From Eulemur rufifrons (taxonomy: Eukaryota; Chordata; Mammalia; Primates; Lemuridae): a stretch of DNA of 64,000 nucleotides. Below are positions 1 through 11,095 of this stretch, piece by piece; positions within the stretch are counted from its first letter, which is position 1; the number at the start of each line of letters is the position of its first letter. The stretch lies in contig NC_091001.1 of assembly GCF_041146395.1 (NCBI RefSeq), positions 104,120,965-104,184,964 on the forward strand, given 5' to 3'. Position numbers and translations under genes: made by a program. Below the pieces are notes generated by a model. That model made no database searches and was not told the DNA's origin. It saw nothing but the letters and a program-made list of their open reading frames with translations.

Positions 1-246
1 TTTATAGCAGCACAATTCACAATAGCAAAGATGTGGAAACAACCCAAATGCCCATCAATACATGATTGGATTAGTAAACTGTGGTATATGTATACCATGG
101 AATACTACTCAGCTATAAGGAATGATGAAGATACAACATCTCTATGGTTCTCCTGGAGAGAGTTGGAACCCATTATATTAAGTGAAGTATCCCAAGAATG
201 GAAAAACAAGCATCACATGTACTCACCAGAAAATTGGTTTCCTTGA
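1..246 (+). pseudogene. L1 ORF2 C-terminal remnant
   Basis: The open frame running through 31-246 and ending in TGA at 244-246 reads as the last part of L1 ORF2p, including the recognisable segment around MWKQPKCPSIHDW and MYTMEYYSAI. ORF2p is the endonuclease/reverse transcriptase that drives target-primed reverse transcription. Only the tail after the RT and cysteine-rich region is present, so the fragment has no activity. The methionine at 31 is internal to ORF2 and is not a start codon. The rest of the element lies upstream of the window. Confidence 0.88.
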
Positions 247-571
247 TCATCACCTAAATACAAACCTGGGAACGACACCAATTGGACATCAGACTGAGGT
301 GGGGGGTGGGGGAGGGGATGGGGGTATGCCTACACAATGAGTGCATTGCGCACCGTTTGGGGAGTGGTAACACTTGAAGGTGCTGACTCGGGAAAGGGGG
401 GGTGGGGGAAAAAAATATGAAACTATTGTTTTTAACTTGCACTGTTCACTTAATAATTTATCATGAATATTTCCCATATTATTTCATATCATTGTACAAG
501 AAATAATGTATACATTATGAGGACATACTGTATCTAACAAGATATACTGTTAGACTCTTAGATTCTGTAAA

Positions 572-573
<2 letters not shown>

Positions 574-604
<31 letters not shown>
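574..604 (+). repeat. L1 poly(A) tail
   Basis: An uninterrupted run of 31 A residues directly follows an AATAAA hexamer, marking the retrotransposition 3' end. It abuts L2 sequence on its right. Confidence 0.9.
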
Positions 605-607
<3 letters not shown>

Positions 608-1660
608 TAAGACTAGGAAAGGGCCAGAGAGAGACTCCTGGGGACACTGATCTCAGGGGAAGGGAGAAACCAGAAGCCCGTGGGGCTGGAGGACAGTCTG
701 GGAACGAGAGCACTGAGACAATAGACATCATGGAATCCAAAAGATGGGAATGGTTGATGGTGTCAAAGACACCGGGAAGGCCCTGAAATACTGACAGCAG
801 CAACAATAACAACAATGAGGAGGAGGAAGTGGAGGAAGAAGGAAGAGGGACAATTTATTAAGTGCTTATTCTGTGACAGGCCCTGGTGCCAAACCCTTTC
901 TGTACGTTATACACTAATCCTTACAATAACCTTATGAGATATGTATTAAGATCCCTATTTACTGATGAAGAAGGACTGAAAAACATTCATTGAATTTGGC
1001 CAAAAGTACATAAGAGTAACCTCAGCAAACTGAATTCCACTAAAGGAGAGTGGCTGGAAGACAGACTGAAATGGGTTGGGAGCGAATGGAAGGTAAGAAC
1101 AGAGAGAGGAAAACACAGTCTTTCAAGAAATCAAAGGAGAAGGAAGGAAGAGAGACTGCAGAGTGACTCGAAGGGAACACGGTGTGAAAAGAAGTTCTGT
1201 TTTAGTATAGAAGAAGCTGAAACATGTTTCTAGCCTGAGAAGACAACAATAGAAAGGAGATTTAAGATGCAGAAGGGGCGGGTGTGTTGGGGATTAATAA
1301 ACCTGATTTGGTGAGAGGACTGGCGTCAAAGACATTGGATGAGGAGTGTCACCTGGCAGGAGAAAAGGGCCTCGTTCCCAGAGACTGGGGAAGAGGAATA
1401 GAAATGGGTGGATGTAGGTGAATTTGTGGCTGATGGATGAGAAGTTCAGGGTTGTGGCAAATTTCTTAATGAAGAAAGAGCAGGGATTATTTTGAGAGTG
1501 AAGGACTGGAGGAGGATAAGGAGCTTGAAGAGAAAAGCATATGTTAAGGTGCTCCTGGAGGGTGAGGAGGAAGAAGTCCCAAGAACAAGATGCTTGGCAT
1601 GTGGCTCTGGGACCCCACGAATGATGGAGCACATGCATGTGCAGTGGCTCCAGATGTGTT
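605..1660 (-). mobile_element. L2 LINE fragment, minus strand, with nested MIR
   Basis: Read on the plus strand this has the reverse-complement signature of mammalian L2: long purine-rich text with phrases such as 'gttgatggtgtcaaag' (753 onward) and repeated 'gaggaggag'. It is interrupted at about 848-1012 by a MIR. The left boundary is the poly(A) of the preceding L1. No open L2 coding frame survives. The small minus-strand ORFs here (for example 1294-1683) show no recognisable reverse transcriptase motif. Confidence 0.6.
848..1012 (-). mobile_element. MIR SINE, minus strand
   Basis: The sequence matches the reversed MIR core and 3' part: 'attaagtgcttattctgtg', then 'caataaccttatgagat', then 'tttactgatgaagaa'. 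MIRs are ancient tRNA-derived SINEs. This copy splits the surrounding L2. Confidence 0.7.
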
Positions 1661-1948
1661 ATTATTTTTAAGTCTTCAGCCACCCAGGTGCTGGGGCAGA
1701 GAGGCAGGTTGATGCCAAGTTGGAATACATCTCAATGCCTTCTGTGGAAGAATCCAGACATGCCATGAGGATGAAATGAGATGGCCTGGGTTGAGTGCCA
1801 ACACAGCATCTGACATGCACCGTGTGCTCAATGAACAGCGATTCTTCCCTCCACAGTGTTTTCCCAGCAACTAAATGAGGAAGTTGCATTCAAGATCTCC
1901 AACTCTGACAATTTGGATTCACGTGGCCCTTTCAGTAAAGTCTAAATT

Positions 1949-2095
1949 CAGGGTTTCTCAAAGTGTGGCCATGAGGTCCACTTCCAACTAAGGAGATTCT
2001 GGAAATTCAGATTTAGGGGCTGCTGCCTTCAGAGTCAGAATCATTATAAAGAGGGCCAGGGTCTCTGCATTTTAATAAGCTGCAGGAGGGACTCC
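1949..2095 (-). mobile_element. MER5A-like hAT-Charlie miniature element
   Basis: It begins 'gggtttctcaaagtgtggcc' and ends around 'gcattttaataagctgcagg', the layout of MER5A-type non-autonomous hAT elements (terminal CAG...TTTCTCAAA, internal 'cagaatc', then 'ctgcattttaa'). The orientation assignment is tentative because these elements are near-palindromic in their parts. Confidence 0.6.
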
Positions 2096-2735
2096 TACAC
2101 AGAGTCATGTCTGAGAGTTCCTACTTCCATGGTTATGCACCTGTCCCTGCCTGGCTTATGCAGAAATTTTACTTGAGTGCTGACCATGGTATGAGTTGTG
2201 AACTTAGGACAAGAAACACCAAGACCACGTACGGCAATCCTGATGGGCAACGATGGGATTCTGGACACGAGGCTCCTGGGATGGGATGCAATGTCAGCTC
2301 TTTCCCTGGGATGTTCTGGTGAAATACTGGGGCAGGCTTCTTGTGTGAAGCCCGCTGAGTCCCTGCTTTACCCCCTCTGCCTGGGATGTGGCATTTGTCA
2401 ATATTCCCTTTGGTCCAATGTCACCCTAGCCTGTTTAGTCTCTGTGTGTAGACAGCGTGCCGTGTTCTCTCCTTCACAGCATCTGGCTACTAGGAAAGGA
2501 CCCTTAGGAAAGGATTGACATGTGCTTCATTACGATTATCATTCATTCTACCTGCAAGTCTCTTTAAAGCTTACAGAGTACATCCACACACATTATTCTC
2601 CCAGTCTACAACTCTGTGATTTCTTCAACATTGTAATTTCCATTCAGAATTACATTAAAGCCCAAAGTGAGTAGGCAGTGTGCATATTATCAAAGGATAG
2701 TAACAGAGCTAGAGTTCACACTATGGTTTTCTTCT
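2096..2735. other. Unassigned sequence
   Basis: There is no recognised repeat or gene here. Overlapping short frames at 2107-2322 and 2198-2518 (71 and 106 codons) have no recognisable domain, and nothing suggests they are translated. Confidence 0.5.
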
Positions 2736-3005
2736 TTTTTTTTTTTGAGAAAATTCGACATTTATTAGGGCATACTTTCTCCTTCCTTACTTCCTTTTTT
2801 AAATTATTACGGGTACATAATAGTTGATAGTTGCATATGTTTATAGGGTACATGGGATGTTCAGATACAGACATACAATGTGAATTAATCAAATCAGGGT
2901 AATTGGGGTATCTATCACTTCAGGCATTTAACATTTTTTTGTGTTAGGAACATTCCAGTCCTACCCTTTTAGTTATTTTCAAGTATACTCTAATGACACC
3001 GTGGT
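2736..3005 (-). mobile_element. L1 3' UTR fragment, minus strand
   Basis: The stretch opens with a T-run (the L1 poly(A) read from the other strand), followed by 'gggtacataatagttg', 'gggtacatgggatgtt', 'caatgtgaattaatcaaatc' and 'ggggtatctatcact'. This is the standard L1 3' UTR of L1PB/L1MA-type elements. It is a short 5'-truncated copy with no coding sequence. Confidence 0.82.
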
Positions 3006-3038
3006 TTTCTGTCTTTAAGTCTAGAGTTCTCAGAAAAA

Positions 3039-3060
3039 TCATTCATTCATTCATTCATTC
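3039..3060. repeat. (ATTC)n microsatellite
   Basis: Five to six perfect ATTC units lie immediately left of the CpG-dense patch. Confidence 0.9.
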
Positions 3061-3180
3061 GAATCAGATGGAGACCTTCTGTCACCAGACTGTGTAGCCT
3101 CTACATTCTCTGCAGCCTCCCTGGCTCCCACCTCCACAGCCCCACCCTCTTTCAGTCTCATTGGGATGGTCGTCAGCCTC

Positions 3181-3482
3181 CAGCGGGGAGATCATTCCAG
3201 CAAAGCGGGCTTGGTTCCGCCTGGGCTTTCCAAGGGGTGTCGCGGTGTGCGGGCGCGGTGTCTCTCCGGCATCTGCACCCACGGTCTCTGGGGGCCTTCA
3301 GGCCTCCCCCTCCGCTGCCCTGGGACCTGACACCTGAGACCGCTACTGCAGCTGCTGTGGAGACCAACCAGGGCGCTGTGGGGCAGAAAGGCCCTCGCAG
3401 AAGCCCCCGAGCAGGCATAGGAACCTCCACGGAGGTGTCTGTCCTGGTGCCCACGGGCTTTGTCACTCCGGCAGTCGGTTAA
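3181..3482. promoter_or_regulatory. Small CpG-dense patch, function unknown
   Basis: By hand count there are 19 CpG dinucleotides between 3181 and 3480, in sequence of roughly 60% GC, set in AT-rich surroundings. This is close to the usual CpG-island threshold in density but short. No TATA box, start codon context or splice site could be tied to it. Overlapping frames on both strands (3237-3482 plus, 3173-3466 minus) are open, as expected for GC-rich DNA. It could be a small island, a decayed promoter, a retroposed GC-rich fragment or an isolated exon. Confidence 0.4.
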
Positions 3483-3485
3483 AAG

Positions 3486-3930
3486 GTGCTGGGCTATTTA
3501 AATGGTTGCTAACTTCATGACTGAAGTTTTAAACCTAATTTTTTGAAACTTTAGAAAATATATTTGAAAAGCTCTTTAAATGGAAACTTTTTTTTCTGCC
3601 AAGTTCCACCATAGCACACATTTTTACAGCCCTTATAATTCCTTGAAAAAACTCCATGTATAATAGAAGTGCTGACAGATGCTGCCACAGCAGCCCGCCT
3701 CACAGCTCAGCTGTATTTATTTTTCATTACACTTGACTCTAATTGGTGCCAGTTTAACTGTGGCTCATACTAGCAAGAACCTTTTAACTCAAACATCAGC
3801 CCAGGGAAACTGGCTTTTTCCCCCCATCTTGGCTCTTAATGTTAGCAACTGCCCGTACTTCTTTCCCCTCAAACTATCTTTATGTTTATTGAAAGGGAGT
3901 TAAATTTAGTTTTTAAAAAGTACTGGATTT
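3486..3930. other. Unassigned AT-rich sequence
   Basis: No repeat or coding feature was recognised. A 74-codon frame at 3679-3903 is unremarkable. Confidence 0.5.
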
Positions 3931-4140
3931 AAAAGAGACCTACATTTTAATCCAGGTTCTTCCATCAAGTGACCTTTGGAAAGTCTTTTGACCTCTGTGA
4001 ACCTCAGTTTCTTCATCATAAACAGAAACCACAATTCCTATGTTGCAGGGTGTGGCTAGGGTTAGATATAAGGTAGGTAGAGTATCTAGCAGAGTGCCTG
4101 GAGCATAATATGAGCTTGATACTGGATATTATTTTAATTC
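3931..4140 (+). mobile_element. MIR SINE
   Basis: The MIR 3' half is visible in order: 'aatccaggttctt', 'tttgacctctgtgaacctc', 'agtttcttcatcat', 'gagtgcctggagcataat'. This plus-orientation copy is diverged but nearly full length. Confidence 0.75.
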
Positions 4141-4790
4141 ATGTTATGTATTATCAATATTATAATTAATGATGATAATGTTTAACACAGCAAAAGGAAC
4201 TCACTATCTGATTAGTCCTTGTGCTGTTCTCTGTCTACTACAGTGGTGAGTTGCAAAACTACTAACACACAGAGACCCCCTTTGGCAATCTCCCACAGAG
4301 CAATCCCTTTTCCATCTAAAGCTGGCATTCTGGGGCAAGACATGGACCTGAGGTTCAAGGTTGCCTGGGTCTTCCCAGCTGCTCTGAGATGCTCTTGGGT
4401 GCAGGAATTCTTCAAATGACTCTCAAGTGGTGTCCTTAGAGATGTTGACAGGTCCAATCAAACTCTCTTCTCCTGGGCCCTGAGATGAAAGGGAGAGGCA
4501 GAGGTGTCTGAGAAATTAAAAAGGTGCCCTGGATAATCCGAGGGAAATTCCCTTGGAACAGAGCAACGTGCAGCCCAAGGTCTTGAGTTCTCTGAGGTAT
4601 GTATCCTCACCTGCTCATCTAGAAAAAATCACTCTGGAATTCAGGCTGTAAGCCCTTTGGCTACAGGAAAGAGCTCCTACCCTCCACCCCTCACCACCTC
4701 TCCCAAAAAGGAAACCCAAAATGAACTTACTCTATAAACTCACCTGGATTTATTGTATATGGGAGAGAGAGGAAGAAGAGCTTTCTCATC
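4141..4790. other. Unassigned sequence
   Basis: I see no recognisable repeat, exon or RNA. The 81-codon minus frame (4212-4457) overlaps a 66-codon plus frame, and neither resembles a known protein. Confidence 0.5.
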
Positions 4791-5005
4791 TAGTAACTGC
4801 TATGCACAAAGCACTTTACGTAGGTGACCCTGAATGAACCTTGCATCAACCCTTCAAAGCCAGTATAATTCTTGCTACTTTGCTGCTAGGGATGTGCGAC
4901 CCTGAAAGTAAAGTGGCTCAGGAAGACCACACTGTGGCAGAAGGGGTCAGCATTTGAACCTAGTTCTCTAGGAATAAGATCTCTGGACCACAATCCCAAC
5001 TGTAG
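4791..5005 (-). mobile_element. MIR SINE, minus strand (diverged)
   Basis: The reversed MIR order is visible: 'aaagcactttacgtagg', 'ccttgcatcaacccttc', then 'gtcagcatttgaacctagt'. Divergence is high, so the ends are approximate. Confidence 0.55.
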
Positions 5006-5599
5006 AGGAATCAAAGAAATGAAAGAACTTATGATACTTTTTATTTTATTGCACAAAAATGTTACAATAGCCAAAACAAAAATTTTCAAATAAAAAAAAG
5101 AATCACACAGAATCCTACCACCTTATCAAACCACTTCTTTTTGTTTTTCTATGCTTCCTTCATCCTGGGCAGAGGGAGAACTGTATGCAGGTGAGGATGA
5201 TTTCAGGAGAGATGTATTAAGCACCTACTGTATACAGTAACTCTTGAATCCACGTGGTATATGCCAGTGCTGGACTATATGTACTGTCATGTAGTGTTTG
5301 AGCTGACATAAATAGCCATCAGGGTCCCTTAACACGGCAGACCATGATCTGCTAACTGTGTAGTGTATATATGCACAAGGAATGTTAAAGAGGCAGATCA
5401 ACGTGAGCTATCATCATGGACTTGTAGGTCCTAAGGATCCTGAGTGCTGGCCCATCCAATTGTAGCATCGTTTGAGTCTGAGAGTCCCTCAGATTTGGGT
5501 AAAGAAAGGGAGAGACACACAGACATGCCTCTTCCAAGATAGGCCCAGTGCAATGAGTAGACTTTTGTTGTTATTATGTTACTCACACTTTGCTGCTTA
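5006..5599. other. Unassigned sequence, with a short MIR/L2-like patch
   Basis: The only suggestive piece is 'attaagcacctactgtat' near 5217, a phrase shared by MIR and L2 3' ends. The remainder is unassigned. Confidence 0.4.
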
Positions 5600-5962
5600 C
5601 CAATGTAATATATAATCATTATGAAAAACTTAAAGTTTATGAAAGTATTTATTTAGCAATTCACCGCCCATAGTAACACCATTCAGAGAACAGTACGCAT
5701 TGTTTTACGTTGGTTCCTTCCAGTCTGTTTACAAGTCTATTTTTACTTAGTTGAAATTGTAATATGTAAGTTTAAAAAACTTATTTTTCCAGTTAACATT
5801 ATAACATGAGGATTTTCAAATGTCATTAAAATTATTTCAAAAACTTTAAAAGGCTGCATAAAATTTCATGCTATGAAAGTACTATAATGTAGTTAACCAT
5901 TTCCCTATGCCTGATATTTAGGTAGTTTCAAAAATTTTACTATTAAAATTAATGTTGGCTTT
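5600..5962 (-). mobile_element. Old L1 (L1ME-like) fragment, minus strand
   Basis: On the plus strand it reads as the reverse complement of an ancient L1 end: 'ttccttccagtctgttt', 'aacatgaggattttcaaatg', 'aaggctgcataaaatttcat', 'aaccatttccctatgcc'. It is non-coding and ends where a plus-strand L1 begins. Confidence 0.6.
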
Positions 5963-7695
5963 CAGTCAACATGGGCCTGTGAGTTCCCAAGTAAACCGCT
6001 TTACCCCACCCGTGCACTCCAGACACATATCTTAGTAGATAATTGATGAAAAATATGCCAAAAGACAGCCAGGCTTAAAAATAATACTATGAATTCTGTG
6101 AGCCATAAATAGTGGAAATATATCACCAAAAAGCTAAAATGTCATCTTACTAGGCTCCAGAACCAAAACAGGCAGAAGCAGCCAAGAATTAGACATGTGC
6201 AGGGTAAATATGGAAAACCATGACAGGTATGACTACCATGTGTGGTTGGGCAAGCGGTGCACTGCCCAACTCCTAGAGATGCCATTCTCAGTTGCACTAT
6301 AAGTAAATGGTTCTCACCTCCATTACCACCCTACCCCCAGCCCTGCCACAAAGTTGTGCTTAGAGAGAACCTCCTTAGGTGAAAAACAGAGATGGGATCT
6401 ACCACCTGTGAATAGGATGTATTAAATACAAGAGCTGCATGCCCTACCTAAAGCCACAGCTGATACTAACTTGCTGCCAAGGAGTTAAGAGAGGTGAGAG
6501 ATATCTGCTTGAACAGGACATTGGCCTAGCCGCTCCCTACTTCTGGAAATTGATTTATGGTAGCTCTGTGAGATGAAACCCAAACCACTAATATATAACC
6601 TAGTTCTGAACAAGGAACACTACTGTACCAGGAAGAAGGTATTACAAAATTTCTAGAAATCACAGAAAAAGGAAGAAATGAAATTCATACACAAGACAAG
6701 TCTTCAACAGAAATGAGCAAAGCATGTGAATTAACATCATGAAAGATGATGACAAGTAAAAAATAACATTAAAAGTAATCTGTCATTAAATGGTCCCAAT
6801 ATGCCAGAGACTATTGTGTTTTACATGTATTTTATTTTTTTTTAATATGAGAGCAATCAGATATTGACTAGAAAATAAGAGAAACTAGAGAAATTTAGTG
6901 GAGCCAAAGCTGATTCTTGAGAAGATCAATAAAATTGATAAAGCTCCAGCCAGATGGATGAAGGAGAACAGACCCAAACTACAAGTATCAGAAAGGAAAG
7001 AGGTGGCAAGGCCATAGATCCTACAGATATTAAAATGATAATAAGGAAATATCATGGAGACGTTTATGCCAAAAAGTCTGACAACTTAGATGAAATGGAA
7101 TAATTTCTTGAAAGACACAAACTACCAAAACTCACTCAAGAAGAAGCAGACAATCTGAGTAGCCATGTTTACTATTTAAAAAAAAAAAAGCAACTAAATT
7201 TGTAGTTTAAAACTTTCCACAAAGATAACTTCATGCCAAAATACTTTCACTGATGAATTCTTTAAAAAAAACTACTTTAAAAGAGAAGTAATACCAATTT
7301 TACAAATTTCTTCCAAACAGTTGTAGGGAAGGAAAGACTTTCCAGCCTGTTCCATGAGATGATTGTTACTCTGATACGAAAATCAGACAAAGACATTAAG
7401 TGAAAAGAAAACTGTATGTTAATCTTGCATCATGAACATAGATGCAACGATCTTTAACAAAATTTAACAAATGGCATCCCACAATATACAAAAAAGGTAA
7501 TTTTAATACACCATAACTAAGTGGGGCTTATCTTGGGAACACAAAGCTGGTTCAACTTTTGAAAACCATTCACCATACTAACAGATTAGAAAAGAAAAAA
7601 TACAGTCATCTCAATAAATGCAGAAAAATTATTTGACAAAATTTGATATCTATTCATGACAAGAAAAGAGAAGGAAAGCCTCCCTACCCGTTTTA
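5963..7695 (+). mobile_element. Old L1M copy A, plus strand (5' part to ORF2 RT region)
   Basis: From about 6830 the L1 ORF2 text is clear although frameshifted: 'gatattgactagaaaataag', 'ttcttgagaagatcaataaa', 'aaatatcatggagacgttta', and then RT-domain text near 7590-7640 (an AINAEKLFDKI-like segment). The upstream part (5963-6800) resembles an L1M 5' region or ORF1 with low certainty. There are multiple stops and frameshifts. It ends where the same ORF2 segment starts again in a second copy. Confidence 0.65.
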
Positions 7696-8430
7696 TGAAA
7701 TTAGTTTACCTTGTCCAGAGACCAGATAAGTAATTTTTGAGAAAATGAGATGATACACCAATCTCATTAGTGAATGTAGATGTAAAACTCCAAGTGTTAG
7801 AAAATGGGATTCAGAAATGTACTTTTAAAAGCATAATACATCAGATGAAATAAGGTTTATCTTGGGAATATAAAGACGGTTTAATATCAGAAAAATCTAC
7901 TAATGAAATTTATCTCATAATGAATTCAAAGATGTATGATCATCTCTGTACTCACAGAAAATAAAATGTTTGACAAAATTCCATAATTATAAATGCTAAA
8001 ATAAGCAAAATATCTCTAAGCAAACAAGAAATAAAAAGAAGAACTTCTTTAACATTCTTTAACCTGAGCAACTATGAAAAAGTAGAGCGGCATTATATTA
8101 AATGGTGAAACTGTGGTAGCATTTTCAATAAAATAAGAAACAAAGCAAGGATGCTGGCTCTTATCCGATATTAGCCACTATTCTTTCCCCGTGATGTTGA
8201 AGGTCCTATCCAGTGGGTAGAAAGAAGAAAATGAAGAAGGAAGAAAGGGTATATAATGGGGAACAAGAGCCAATCTTTTTTCAATTTTTAGATAATACGA
8301 TAGTCTACATAGACAGTCCAAAAGAATCAACACAGCAATAAAACTAATAAGGGAGTTTCCCAAGATTGTTGACTATAAAAACAACATACAAAATAAATAA
8401 CAATGCTCATAAGCTCCAGAAAACATTGAT
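7696..8430 (+). mobile_element. Old L1M copy B, plus strand (ORF2 RT region)
   Basis: The stretch 7760-8000 repeats the RT-region layout already seen at 7400-7660: a 'gaatgtagatg' motif, then 'ggtttatcttgggaatat', then 'aaaatgtttgacaaaatt'. This shows it is a second L1 copy and not a continuation. The text continues through the downstream ORF2 region to about 8430 and is fully degenerate. Confidence 0.65.
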
Positions 8431-8763
8431 GAATGAATGACAAATTTGAGGTAATGAAAATATCATGAAATCTGGAACTAAAAGTCTTGAGCCCGAGCCT
8501 CAGCTGCCACCTTGGATGAGCCACTGTATTAGCCTAGTTACTATAGAAAGCAAAGCCTAAGGCAAGGATGAAAGTGCTGGTGCTTTATTTGGAATTGCGA
8601 CATAAGGGCAGTGAGAATGAGAAAAAAAGCAGAAATAAAGTAAGGAAGATGTGGAAAAATATCAGGCAATGCTTTACTATCCTGCTTTTCCTACAGGTTG
8701 TTAGTAAACATAGCAGCTCACTCAGAAGATGTGCTTGCCTGGCATGTGGAGCTTCTCCCGAAG
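8431..8763. other. Unassigned sequence between L1 fragments
   Basis: No repeat was recognised with confidence. An 86-codon plus frame (8568-8828) and a 75-codon minus frame overlap each other and run into MLT1 sequence, so coding is unlikely. Confidence 0.45.
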
Positions 8764-8952
8764 GTGTGTGCCATGGGCTGAACTGTGCTCTCCCCCGCCC
8801 CACAAAATACAAGCATTTGAAGCCTTAAACCCCAGGACCTTTGAACGTGACTCTATTTGGAGATAAGGACTTTAAAGAGGTGATTAAGTTAAAATGAGGT
8901 GATTACAGTAGACCTAATCCAATCTGATCCATATAAGAAGAGGAAATGGCCA
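8764..8952 (+). mobile_element. MLT1 LTR fragment (ERVL-MaLR), 5' half only
   Basis: It follows the MLT1 start: 'gccatgggctgaactgtg', 'aagccttaaaccccaggac', 'gtgactctatttggagata', 'cctaatccaatctgatcc', 'ataagaagaggaaat'. The 3' half of the LTR is missing. This is an ancient non-coding retroviral LTR remnant. Confidence 0.8.
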
Positions 8953-9797
8953 AAGCTGGAATAATTTGAGCATCAAAATAAATAATGTAGTAGTGAGTTA
9001 TAACCCAATTCTAGTACAAAATAAATGTATGCTATAGCATACCAATATAAATAAATGAATAAGTTAATAAATGGGGGAGAAAAGACCAAACTTTCTTACT
9101 GAAGAATTCCATAAGGAATATACGTAGATACTCCCATCTGGGAGGCAGAGTTTAACCCTCCCTCTTCCCTGCCCCAGGGTGGTGTAGACTTGGTGATTAA
9201 CTTTCAAAGAATAGATTAGAGAAAGCAAAAAACAGTAACTTTATAGTGGAGAAACCTATCAAATGTTACCTAAGCCAAGTGATGCATGGTAACATCATCA
9301 GAGATGTCGCATGGATGTCAAGGACTCCCAGCTATGATGTGATGTAATGACCTTTGTGATGTTCTTGCCAAAACCGGTAATCCCAGTCCAACCACGAGAA
9401 AAGCAACAGAGGAACCAAGACTGGGGACATTCTACTGGCTACCTGGACAGTACTCAAGTTTATCAAGATTATGAAAAGCCAAGGAAAGACTGAAAAACTG
9501 TCACAGATCAGAGGAGGCTAAAGTGATATGACAAATAAATGCAATGTGGTACCTCAAACTGTGTCCTGGAACAGAAAGGCACATTTATGGAAAAACTGGG
9601 GAAATCTACCTAGCCTGTAGTTTACTTAATAGTAATGTGCTCATGTTGGTTCCTTAGTTTTGACAATGGTACCATGCTAATGTAAGAAGTTAACAACTGG
9701 GGAAACTAAGTGAGAAGTATACAGGAGCTCTAGTAACTTTGTGACATTGGAGTAAAACCAAAATTATTCCCCCTAAAAATATTTATCTTAAAAAAGT
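8953..9797 (+). mobile_element. L1M 3' UTR, plus strand
   Basis: The order 'ggaataatttgagcatcaaa', 'gaattccataagg', 'gtaactttatagtggagaaa', 'gggacattctactggctacc', 'gaggaggctaaagtgatat', 'accatgctaatgtaagaag' is the long 3' UTR shared by L1MC/L1ME-type elements. It may be the 3' end of copy B, separated from it by the MLT1 insertion and unassigned DNA. Confidence 0.75.
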
Positions 9798-11095
9798 AGG
9801 ACACAGAAAATTATAATCTGATCTTACATATGAATAAAATGAAAACACTACAAAATAGTAGTCTATATATTTAAAAAAGTGCCACAAAGGATAAACAGTA
9901 ACAGAATATATTCACACACACGCAGACTCTCAAGACCAAGCCAGTTTTTTCGTAGGAATATGAGCTGATTTCATAATAGAAAAGCCTTTAATGTAATTAA
10001 TGCTAATCTTATGATCAACTCAGCAGTAGCAGTAAAAGATTTTTAAAATTCGATACCATTTAAAAACAACAGCAAAAATCGTTTAGCAAATTAAAATAGA
10101 CATTTTATTAACTTCATAAAATATTCTCAAATACTTATAGTGAACATTATATTTAATGATAAACTGTCAAAAGCAGGAATAAGACAAAAGTGCTGACACT
10201 TCTATTTAACATTGTTTTGGAGCTCTTAGCACAAAAATTTAAGAAAAGTAAATGGTATAAACATTGAACATAAGGGCACAAAACTATAATTTTTTCATAG
10301 ATATTTTGATTACTCATATATAAAATTCAAAGAATTTATAGTTAAATTATGAGATCTAGTAAGATAGTTTAGTAGGAAAATAAACTCATTGTCCAAAATT
10401 AGATTTTATTTCTGTATGCTATTAATATCAAGAGAAGATAGAAAATGCAATATAATTTTAAAAAGCCACATGCAACTTTTAAATATGCAAAGGATTTACA
10501 TGGATAAAAGTATAAAAACATACTGAGGGATAATAAAGACCTAAATTTATAACATATATAGTATATGACAAATATACTATGTATGGTATATCTACTATAT
10601 ATGGCAGGATATAGTGTATGTGTACATATAGTTTCTTTCATCTGAAAGGAACAAAGTAAAGAACCCCCCAGAAATATATCCTGATCCTCATATTGCCGTT
10701 CAGCGGGGAAAGGAGTAGTTATTTCGTAAACCGTGCTGGGACCATTCATTAGCCATACAGGAAAAAAATAAAATAAGATTTGGACCTTGATTTCATGCCA
10801 CATACAAAAATCAACTTCATGTGGATTAAAGACTTTGTTGTGAAAGACAAAACTGAAAACATATAGCGGACGGAGCAGGATCCTATTATTATAATCTGAG
10901 GGTTATATGTGAATCTGATAACCTGGGGATATGGAATACACTGACACGGATTTCACATAGGCAATTTGGGTCAACATAAGCTTCACAAAGTTTACTTTCC
11001 TGAAAAATTTTATGAAATATCATATACATGTTATTTAATATGTTCAAAAGATGTATTAATATAATAATAAACAAAATAACTATGAAATAAATACC
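9798..11095 (+). mobile_element. Old L1M copy C, plus strand (ORF2 RT to C-terminal region)
   Basis: Degenerate ORF2 text resumes directly after an L1 3' UTR, proving a separate element. It includes 'gctgatttcataatagaaa', 'ttatgatcaactcagcag' and 'tatatttaatgataaactg', then downstream text at about 10780-10860 ('tgtggattaaagac'). It is full of stops. A TA-rich stretch occupies 10540-10640. Confidence 0.65.

Larger units (their letters stand above)
1..604 (+). mobile_element. L1 3' end (relatively young, strepsirrhine-like), 5' part outside the window
   Basis: The first 246 bases encode the extreme C-terminus of L1 ORF2. They are followed by a typical L1 3' UTR with two G-rich tracts (about 300-325 and 395-409) and an uninterrupted A-run at 574-604 that overlaps an AATAAA signal. 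The order ORF2 end, G-rich 3' UTR, poly(A) is diagnostic of the L1 3' terminus on the plus strand. The long pure A-tail and the open ORF2 end suggest a younger insertion than most L1s here. The 3' UTR resembles strepsirrhine L1 rather than human L1PA, from recollection. The segment 419-573 does not look like usual L1 3' UTR and may be transduced flank. Confidence 0.9.
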
